Part shown: piece by piece, positions 8,022-15,190 of the stretch
How the letters are laid out: every line of letters begins with the position of its first letter
Position numbering within the stretch: the first letter of the stretch is position 1
Assembly: GCF_015207605.1 (NCBI RefSeq)
Contig: NZ_JADEWO010000036.1
Location: forward strand, 1-64,000
Direction: 5' to 3'
DNA length: 64,000 nucleotides
DNA from: Oculatella sp. LEGE 06141
Lineage (GTDB): Bacteria > Cyanobacteriota > Cyanobacteriia > Elainellales > Elainellaceae
Notes under the pieces: generated by a model
What the model was told of the DNA's origin: nothing
What the model saw: the letters and a program-made list of their open reading frames with translations, nothing else
Database searches by the model: none
Program-made: the position numbers and the translations under genes

Positions 8022-9623
8022 TTAACTCGACACAGTCGAACCGTCGATTACAAACTCTAACGCCTGACTGCGAGGATTGCCAAATTTAATCTGGGTTTTC
8101 GATCGCAGTGGCACTTCTTGATGATGCACCTTGTGCCATCCCCCTGGCCCCAAAATCCACGTGCCATAGCGAGATCGATCTCTCAGGAGATACATCGGTT
8201 CACTGTCTGCTTCAACGGAGGAGGCTCGGTAAAAGATTTCGGCATGTTCGCGAGATACGCCCGGTTCTCGCAACACCAGGTCATTGCCTTCTCGGCTGCC
8301 TACTCGCATCATGCCGCCACGAATCGACCAAATCTGATTGGGGGCGGCCATGGTTCGTAGAGAAGCGGCAGGGGTTTGATGTTCCAACCAGCTCGGCGAG
8401 ATATCTGGAATTTCGGTGACTCCTTCTGTAATGGGTTTGATCAGCTCACCGTTGAATTCTGGATGCATGTAGAGGACGGGCAGCGTCCAGGCGGGTTGGT
8501 TGAATTTGTAGACCGTGAGCAGATGCTGCCGAGCGATCGCCACCGCTTCGTCAATGGGCGATCGCTCCGCCAGAGCCTGCACAAACACCTGAATAAAGTC
8601 GAGCGCTTCCTGGTCGGCGATCGTATCCCGCATAGCCAAAACGGAAGGCACACCGTGATGGATCAGCACTTCCGCCAAACTGCTGCGGGGAATGGCACGA
8701 TGCTCTTGCTGCTCAGGTTGTGCCCCCCAACAGGCATTGAACACCGCCAGCTTTACCTGGCAACGGGTCAACACCTGCGCTAGCTCCGTTCCGTTTAACG
8801 CGGCATCGGGTCGAAGAAAGAGCAAGCCCCCATCCGGGGCTGGTTCCCCATGGCCGGCATAGAACATGACGTTATAGTTACCGCGTTCCAGTTCCGCTAT
8901 TAGCTGAGCGGGTGTAGGCTGCACCAGCGTTTCCACCTGGCACATGACTGGCGTTAGTAAGCTGTTGCGACTGTTGGTGGCAGCTCGTTCTAGCGTTTGG
9001 GCAATGGCGATCGCCTCCTGCTCTAGCTTCAGCAGGGGTTTGGTTAATGTCTCTGAATCGTTGCCTAGCACCAGCAAGATTTTTAACGATTGTTCTTGCC
9101 GTTGCGGTGGTAGAGGGCCAACATAGCTCGTTGTTCGACTGAATAAAATTTGCTGGCTCAGGGAAACCGCCTGCATCCCCGACTGAAGCTGCATCACTTC
9201 CCAGGGCACAGCAATTAAGTCGGGATCACGAACCTCCAGCCGAAACCGCAACGGTTTAGATTGACCGATCGCAATCCCCTGGCTGCGATCGAAGCTGCTT
9301 TGAATAGGCCCATCTAGCAACCATTGCCAAAGGCTAACGCCCAGGTGCTGCATCAAACGGCTGCTGTGGCTGCCCCCCTGGTTGCCCCCCGGAGGAATCG
9401 TAAATTCAAATTCAGGATCAAAGGTGGGCGGCAAGTCTCGTAGCGAAAACAAGTTCTGCCAGGCTTGCCAGGTCTGGGTCAAAGACTGTGGCCACCGACG
9501 GTCATGGTGAACATACCCCCCCGGGTAAGGAGCTTGCAATACCCAAATGGCATAATGTTCTGGCTCAGCAGCCGTCAGACGGGCGATCGCCAAACTCAGG
9601 CAAGGACTGTCAAACAAAGGCAT
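8022..9623 (-). CDS. CHAT-domain caspase-like protease with C-terminal FHA domain
   Basis: The 533-residue protein has a CHAT peptidase domain (about residues 120-390) and an FHA domain (about 438-528). The CHAT catalytic pair is visible as YAGHG (His258) and FNACWG (Cys298). The FHA domain shows VGSREGNDLVL, the GVSREHAEI core (Ser457, Arg458, His460) and DRSRYGTWI. CHAT proteases belong to clan CD with caspases and separase. The N-terminal 120 residues carry no domain I recognise. FHA domains read phosphothreonine, so docking to a kinase target is likely. The gene follows the PP2C gene by 115 bases on the same strand. CHAT more often occurs with TPRs; the FHA fusion is notable. Confidence 0.9.
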   Translation of the reverse strand: MPLFDSPCLSLAIARLTAAEPEHYAIWVLQAPYPGGYVHHDRRWPQSLTQTWQAWQNLFSLRDLPPTFDPEFEFTIPPGGNQGGSHSSRLMQHLGVSLWQWLLDGPIQSSFDRSQGIAIGQSKPLRFRLEVRDPDLIAVPWEVMQLQSGMQAVSLSQQILFSRTTSYVGPLPPQRQEQSLKILLVLGNDSETLTKPLLKLEQEAIAIAQTLERAATNSRNSLLTPVMCQVETLVQPTPAQLIAELERGNYNVMFYAGHGEPAPDGGLLFLRPDAALNGTELAQVLTRCQVKLAVFNACWGAQPEQQEHRAIPRSSLAEVLIHHGVPSVLAMRDTIADQEALDFIQVFVQALAERSPIDEAVAIARQHLLTVYKFNQPAWTLPVLYMHPEFNGELIKPITEGVTEIPDISPSWLEHQTPAASLRTMAAPNQIWSIRGGMMRVGSREGNDLVLREPGVSREHAEIFYRASSVEADSEPMYLLRDRSRYGTWILGPGGWHKVHHQEVPLRSKTQIKFGNPRSQALEFVIDGSTVSS

Positions 9624-9738
9624 GTGAGACTGCTGATTTCAAAACCTGAAATAGTCTACTTTTTCTACCAGTCTATATGGTCTAGAGAACACTTGAACGT
9701 AGAGATACGTCCAAAATTGAGCCATTAGACGACTCGCT

Positions 9739-12306
9739 TTATGGAGTCGTGGGAGAATTTGCCGGGGATGGAACTGCACCAGCAGGGCTGGCCGTTGGCT
9801 CGGGCGCTGTATTCCCAACCGAGCAACTGCCCCGTTGGGCAGTAGGCACCGATGCGGCGGGTAACACTAGTGGCAAAATCTCGGATTCTCGAATCCACCC
9901 CGTTTGTCCCTGCTTCAGCCGTTTGGTAAATGTTGGTGATGCGGCTGGATCGGCCTCAGAGAGAGACTCGGCGCTCGATGCGACTGGAGGGTTGCCAGCA
10001 CCTTCGCTGGTTGCGCTCCCCGTTGGTGCAACGGCTCCGGCGGATGGAACAGTGCAAACTTGCAGAAACACCCAGCGCTCTTGCTGAGTCGTTTGCTGCC
10101 TCATCACTTGCAAAATGCTCCCAGGCGGTAGCGATCCTGCGGTGGCCGTTGCTGGGTCGGTGGCCTCAGTTGGCGGCTCTCGTTCTAGCTGAGATCGCAA
10201 CACGAGAACCGCGTCATCACCTGCTCCAGCTTGAGCATCCGCTTGACTGAGTCGAACGAATGACCCAGCGGATAAAGATGGAATTGTGCCATTAGTACCA
10301 GATACAGCAGGGCTGGGTAGCTCAACTGGTTCTGGTTCTGGATCGGAAATCGGTTCCGAATTCAGCCCAATTAACGAATCGATGCGATCGCTAAAAGCGG
10401 GTACCAAAAAATAGATGAGCAAACTCCCCAGTCCGGACAGCAGCAAAATTCCCAGCAACAGCGAAAACGGGCTGGGCTTGCGTTCGGTTTGTGCGCGCGG
10501 GGCAACCAGTTGCGTCTTTAATGTTGACGGGCTAACGGCGGCTCCATCCGATACCGGAGCAGATACGTTGGCTTGTTCCGATTGCAAAACCGTTGGAACA
10601 GCAGAATCTAGCTGAGTTTTAGCAGTCGCCGTACTTGAATCGATCGGAGCCATCGACTGAGCCACTGTGTCGGCCTGGTAGTACACGATGCCGACGGTTA
10701 CGTTGTCGTACCCGTTGCGCGTGTTGGCAATCTCCACCAGCCGTTGCCCCACTCTCTCCAGATCCGTCTTGCCCTGCAACAACGGTAGGATTTCGGTTTC
10801 CCAACATTCTTCAATCCGATCGTTATCACTTAATCCATCCGAGCAAAGCAGGAAAATACCGTCTTCATCTAAGATAAATCGCTGCACCGTTGGATGAAGC
10901 GTTTTGGAACTTCCCATTCCCAGCGCCTGAACCAACGAGCCAGAGCTGGGTTGCTGCAAAGCTTGCCGATAGGAACTGTATCCCAGGCGCACTTCACGCG
11001 AGGCCACGTCGTCGTCTTGGGTTACTTGCCGACACCCCCAGCGGGTGATCCAATAGGCACGGCTGTCGCCCACATGGGTAATGTAGAGTTCGTAGCTGCG
11101 AACTAGCCCCATGACCAGGGTGGTTCCCATCCGCTGCCGATCGAATCGTTGCTCGTTGTCATTGCGCTGGCTGATGCTATCGTTGGCGATGCAAACGGCG
11201 TTCTCCAATTCAACCGTAAGCGTTACAGGGTCTAACGTTTCAGGATGCAACGGTTGAACGCGTTGCCCAACCGCTTCGATCGCCAAATTGGATGCAACAT
11301 CGCCCCCCTGATGCCCTCCTATTCCATCACAGACAATCACTAATGCTGTAGACGACTCGGAGGATGAATTGGCGGTTATCGTCTTGGTGTGAAGCGTGCC
11401 ATCGGGTGGATAGCAAGCATCCTCATTGCGCTGACGGCTAGGGCCGCGATCGGTTCGAGTGGCAATTTGAATCTGCCGAGAGCGGCCTCGTCCGATTGAG
11501 GCCAACCCTTCATCGAGTTGATACACCAGCAGTTCTGCATTCTTGACCTGTCCTTGCATCAGTTGCTGGCTGATCTGCTGTAGTAAGGACGCAATTTCAG
11601 GGCTTGCCGTAGTAGACAGTTCTGCCCAAAAATGCCCTAACTGGGGAAAGGACGGTGCGGCTTTTCCTGGGCGATCGGCTTGCAGTTCTAGCACCCGCAG
11701 CAGAGGGCCTTCAGTCCGTAACAGTTCTGGCTCTAACAGTGTTGACACAACTCGCTCACTGCTGAGTGGCTGCCACAACTGTGCCAGTTGCCATAACCAG
11801 TTCAGTTGGCGTAGTGGAGTAGCCGTTGACCAGGTCTGGAGCAAGGTTGGCAGCAGGCGTATGTCCGCTCCCTCTCCCGCCTGGTCAAACTGCGCCAGGT
11901 CTATTCCATAGCTGGCAAAGTCATCAGGACTATAGACGGCTGCTTGATCAAGCAGCAAAATATCTCCCTTAGCGCCAGAACTGTTTGTCTGTAGCAAATC
12001 GTAAATTTGCGGTAGATGAAGTTGATAGGGCGATAGCCGTAAATAGGCTGAAAATCGCTCTGGAATACCGCTTGAAATGGTGGGAACCAGCCCTGGCTTG
12101 GTGTCTAGAAAGATTCTAGGAGCCTTACAGAGATAACGGTCTGCAAGACTGTCTCCAGGATGAAACGCTGTTACTCCTTCACCAATGGCCCACAAGAAAT
12201 GTCTTGGCAATGGCGTTCGACATTTTTGACAAAACTTGTAGGTGTCCGGATTTGGAGTCTGACAGTTGAAATTGGGGCAGTAAAGCATTGCCTTGGCGTT
12301 TTGCAT
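9739..12306 (-). CDS. Zinc-ribbon / degenerate kinase-like region / PP2C phosphatase, membrane anchored
   Basis: The product has 855 residues. The N-terminus holds a four-Cys ribbon (Cys10, 15, 26, 29). Residues 50-275 follow the layout of a kinase but lack P-loop, HRD and DFG residues. Residues about 280-545 form a complete PP2C phosphatase: RTDRGPSRQRNEDAC, VIVCDGIGGHQGGD, THVGDSRAYW, LLCSDGLSD and GYDNVTVGIV supply the metal-binding Asp residues. A membrane helix follows near 615-640 (LLLGILLLSGLGSLLIYFLV), then a Pro/Ala/Ser-rich tail of about 200 residues with an SH3-like stretch (LQVMRQQTTQQERWVFLQV). The enzyme should dephosphorylate Ser/Thr in the cytoplasm and sense something outside. 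It heads the minus-strand cluster with CHAT-FHA. An alternative ATG lies six codons in. Confidence 0.9.
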   Translation of the reverse strand: MQNAKAMLYCPNFNCQTPNPDTYKFCQKCRTPLPRHFLWAIGEGVTAFHPGDSLADRYLCKAPRIFLDTKPGLVPTISSGIPERFSAYLRLSPYQLHLPQIYDLLQTNSSGAKGDILLLDQAAVYSPDDFASYGIDLAQFDQAGEGADIRLLPTLLQTWSTATPLRQLNWLWQLAQLWQPLSSERVVSTLLEPELLRTEGPLLRVLELQADRPGKAAPSFPQLGHFWAELSTTASPEIASLLQQISQQLMQGQVKNAELLVYQLDEGLASIGRGRSRQIQIATRTDRGPSRQRNEDACYPPDGTLHTKTITANSSSESSTALVIVCDGIGGHQGGDVASNLAIEAVGQRVQPLHPETLDPVTLTVELENAVCIANDSISQRNDNEQRFDRQRMGTTLVMGLVRSYELYITHVGDSRAYWITRWGCRQVTQDDDVASREVRLGYSSYRQALQQPSSGSLVQALGMGSSKTLHPTVQRFILDEDGIFLLCSDGLSDNDRIEECWETEILPLLQGKTDLERVGQRLVEIANTRNGYDNVTVGIVYYQADTVAQSMAPIDSSTATAKTQLDSAVPTVLQSEQANVSAPVSDGAAVSPSTLKTQLVAPRAQTERKPSPFSLLLGILLLSGLGSLLIYFLVPAFSDRIDSLIGLNSEPISDPEPEPVELPSPAVSGTNGTIPSLSAGSFVRLSQADAQAGAGDDAVLVLRSQLEREPPTEATDPATATAGSLPPGSILQVMRQQTTQQERWVFLQVCTVPSAGAVAPTGSATSEGAGNPPVASSAESLSEADPAASPTFTKRLKQGQTGWIRESEILPLVLPAASVPTAQRGSCSVGNTAPEPTASPAGAVPSPANSPTTP

Positions 12307-12428
12307 GAAGCCAGGAATACAGAAGTCTTACCAGCATATCTCAGACTTTCCTAGCACGATCGCGTCTCGATCGCGGCAATGATCACAACCTCTTTACATA
12401 TGAACGGGTTCAACCCCCACTCAAAACA

Positions 12429-12459
12429 ACATGAAGCCGCAAATTTTGCGGCTTCATGT
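12429..12459 (-). terminator. Intrinsic terminator of ndhM
   Basis: A perfect 15-bp inverted repeat (12429-12443 with 12445-12459) lies 29 bases beyond the ndhM stop. In the minus direction it is followed by a T-rich stretch (complement of 12421-12428). Confidence 0.85.
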
Positions 12460-12487
12460 CGTCTGCAAAGCGGGCTAGCGGCTGAGG

Positions 12488-12832
12488 CTATACGCTTTTA
12501 TCTTCTGCCACGCGAGGCATTCCGAGACTATAGTTGAGGACGCGGCTTTTGAGGTTGTAGGAAACTTTGCCGTCATACAACAGCGATCGCACAAAGTGTT
12601 CCAGGTCTGAACCAATCCGGCGCAGGTTGTAGTCGGTTAGTTCGGCTCCGTCGTAGGAAGCCACGATCTCATCAAATTTTCGGTAAACCTGCTGGAGCGC
12701 TTCGTCATCCCAATTCAGCTCGTTATCAGGATCGACATCCAGAGTCAACGTATCCGTACTGGGATACAGATCGTTATCTTCAACCGAAGCAGCAAAAATA
12801 CGGATGTGGCGAGTAGTAGACTTGAGCAGCAT
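12488..12832 (-). CDS. ndhM: NAD(P)H-quinone oxidoreductase subunit M
   Basis: NdhM is a cyanobacterial and chloroplast subunit of the NDH-1 complex on the thylakoid membrane, which runs cyclic and respiratory electron flow. The 114-residue product matches the family closely: MLLKSTTRHIRIFAA at the start, LTLDVDPDNELNWD in the middle, YNLRRIGSDLEHFVRSLL, then SYNLKSRVLNYSLGMPRV at the end. The length is normal. It is transcribed alone from its own promoter and ends at a strong hairpin. Confidence 0.97.
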   Translation of the reverse strand: MLLKSTTRHIRIFAASVEDNDLYPSTDTLTLDVDPDNELNWDDEALQQVYRKFDEIVASYDGAELTDYNLRRIGSDLEHFVRSLLYDGKVSYNLKSRVLNYSLGMPRVAEDKSV

Positions 12833-13076
12833 AAGAAACAGTTAGAAACACTGGACTCAATCGCCATTGTACAGGGGCTTGAGGAAGTGGCACAGCCAAT
12901 CTGTGAATATCTTTGATTCGCTGCAACGGATTGGGAACAGCCTGAAAACGAGCAGATTCAGTCACACTGGACGATTATAGGCTGCGTGGCTAACTCGGCA
13001 CAGCACGAAAGGGTGAGAAATCGTACTGCACCAAACCCACATCACACTTGAGTTGGCGATCGCTAGGAATAGGCAA

Positions 13077-13301
13077 ATGGTTATCTTAGGACTGATTTTA
13101 CTGGCTGCTGCGTGGGGATGTTTGTGTTTGTGTCTTCAAACCCGTGACGAAATATGGGCCGTTATCGCCGGGGTCGCCGCTGTAGGCTGCTTTATTTTGG
13201 GGTTGGTGATATCGCCCTTACTAATTCAAGTGATGCTCTTAGTTGCAGCGCTGTACATCGAAAAATTCATTCCATTGCTGCCTTCCAATTCAAAGTTTTG
13301 A
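13077..13301 (+). CDS. Small membrane protein, unknown
   Basis: The product is a 74-residue, strongly hydrophobic protein with two or three helices (MVILGLILLAAAWGCLCLCL; then AVIAGVAAVGCFILGLV; then PLLIQVMLLVAALYIEKF). The frame continues eight codons upstream to a TTG at 13053, but the ATG at 13077 begins directly at the first helix. No family is recognised. It is divergent from ndhM. Confidence 0.6.
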   Translation: MVILGLILLAAAWGCLCLCLQTRDEIWAVIAGVAAVGCFILGLVISPLLIQVMLLVAALYIEKFIPLLPSNSKF

Positions 13302-13597
13302 GTTTTCAAGGTTTTGAGTTCTCTGTCCCCTGGCTCCTGTCAGAGTGTGGTTGAGTCTGGACAACGTTCTGATTAAGATCTGATGACTTCAAAATCAAGA
13401 TCAGAGACTCTCATAAAGTTTGTTTGAGCATTGTTACAAGACATGTTGTGCTTTGTGGGCAGTCATAGAACCATGCCAAACCTCTTGCAAAGCGTAACCA
13501 TGTTGCCAAAAACAATACAACCAATCCGGCTCCAGCATTGTGTTGGCAAATCTATTGTGTAGACTGGTCAGAGTAATTCACTGGCCGGGAGAAGAAC

Positions 13598-14332
13598 ATG
13601 GGCAGCCGTGAGTCTCATAAACGACGGGATATCGGCGTGGGTAAGGTGTTTAGAACTCTGCTGTTTGCAATTGCCGGGAGCGCAGCGTTAGCCTCCTCTT
13701 TTGTTCTTCTCGATGCCTGGAAAGCTGGCGATCGCTTCGTTGGTTTCATCCGCAGCATGGTCATCCCGGCTCAGTCTGAGCCAACGATCGACCCTCGCGC
13801 TGTGGTGGTTCGTCAAATTCGGGGAGCCAGCGAACTCACAACCGCCATTTTTGCAATGGAAACGGTAGTTCCAGCCAGTCGCGATCGCACTCTAGGGGGA
13901 TACACGATCGGCAAAACCACCTTGCTTTATATTGCCTATGGCGAAGTGCGAGCCGGGGTTGATCTCAGCGAACTTCGACCAGAAGATGTGCAGATAACAG
14001 GCGATACAATCAGCTTGCGTCTGCCACCTCCCCACATTCTGGATAGCAAGATTGATGTCACTCGTTCCAAGGTGTATGACTACGATCGAGGCTTTCTAGG
14101 GTTAGGTCCTGATGCCGCTCCGGAACTGCAAGAATTGGCTCAGCGAGAAACACTCAAGCGAATTGTTGACACAGCTTGCAATGAAGGCGTATTGCAGGAA
14201 GCGAGCGATCGGGCAGAGCTGGCCGTCAGCCAACTACTCGCTACAGCAGGCTATGTTGATTCCATAGTGGACATTCAACCTCCTGCATCCACCGCATGTA
14301 CGTTACCAACTGCTGAACTACAGACCTTATAA
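13598..14332 (+). CDS. DUF4230 domain protein
   Basis: The product has 244 residues. The N-terminus is basic and followed by one membrane helix (about residues 17-38, FRTLLFAIAGSAALASSFVLL), so the rest probably lies outside the cytoplasmic membrane. The soluble part fits DUF4230: VRQIRGASELTTAIFAMETVV, then IAYGEVRAGVDLSELRPEDVQI, a LRLPPPHILDSKID strand pair and a C-terminal helical segment (AQRETLKRIVDTACNEGVL). No biochemical function is known to me. The start is supported by GGGAGAAG eight bases upstream. It stands alone, with 858 bases of gene-free DNA after it. Confidence 0.85.
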   Translation: MGSRESHKRRDIGVGKVFRTLLFAIAGSAALASSFVLLDAWKAGDRFVGFIRSMVIPAQSEPTIDPRAVVVRQIRGASELTTAIFAMETVVPASRDRTLGGYTIGKTTLLYIAYGEVRAGVDLSELRPEDVQITGDTISLRLPPPHILDSKIDVTRSKVYDYDRGFLGLGPDAAPELQELAQRETLKRIVDTACNEGVLQEASDRAELAVSQLLATAGYVDSIVDIQPPASTACTLPTAELQTL

Positions 14333-15190
14333 ATCAACTAAATCAACTCATGAGCTGGCGTTGCTGAAAGCAGACATGATCCACGGGCATCGATCCCTTC
14401 TGTAGGGGCACAGCAATGCCATCCTCCTACGAAATCCAGCCATTCAATAGCAACGCCCGTAATCAGTCGAGTCAGTTTTAGAGGCGGCGATCGAGCTACT
14501 TCAAAGCATTAATGTCTTCACCCGGTTTCGCAACCTTGGTGCTGTTGGCACTCGAACTCCATGAATCTGGTTGTTCAAACTCATGGATTTCAACATGTTT
14601 GAGGCTTGCTGAACCGTAGTACAAATTTGCCCCTACTGCCCAACGATAGGGAACGTCCGCACCTCCAAAGTCCCTCAGAATTGGGGGAGATAGGAGCGAA
14701 TGCAGCACATTGCATATCTTATAAAACGATCTCTCATATTTTTTCTTCCTACTTTGCCATTTGGCTCAGCAGAAACACTCAAGGGTTTTTCGCCTCATTG
14801 TTTGCTTCATTCTTAACAGAAACAATAGACAAACTATAGCCGGCTCTTAGCTAGATGCTACGAAACCAAAATTGTTACACTACAACATTTTCCTAAAGTT
14901 TTTTTAGATTCATATCAGTAGTGCCGCCACTCAAATCACCGAAGGATTACTGACAGGAATTCTACTTAATTTAAGTAGATCTCAGCAGCCAACTCTGCAA
15001 AAATTGAGAGATCAAGCATTTATCTGAAAAACAACAGTGTAAATGACAGTGTAAATTCAGGGCTGCATTTTCAGCACAATTACAGTGCTTACATAACAAA
15101 TAAAGTTCGTGCAAACTTGAAGAATTTATGACTATCTTTAATGAGAAAATGGGAATCCTGAAGTATGAAAATAGCTAGGAAAATAAAGCT
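14333..15190. other. 858-bp gene-free region with a degenerate repeat arm and regulatory-looking repeats
   Basis: No convincing gene is present. Bases 14667-14700 resemble one arm of the MITE-like element at 48287-48472 (CAAAGTCC, then GAATTGGGGGA). A 17-bp palindrome, CTACTTAA-T-TTAAGTAG, lies at 14962-14978. Two 11-bp direct copies of ACAGTGTAAAT lie at 15034-15044 and 15046-15056, period 12. The last 300 bases are AT-rich and should contain the promoter of the gene at 15191. Confidence 0.6.

Noticed and set aside
12395-12419. GGGTTCAACCCCC, resembling a tRNA T-arm
   Set aside because: No acceptor stem, D-arm or anticodon stem can be placed upstream at the right distances.
14496-14708. 70-codon minus-strand frame in the DUF4230-PPC gap
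   Set aside because: Part of it is just the translation of a MITE-like arm (PPILRDFGG), and there is no family or ribosome-binding site.
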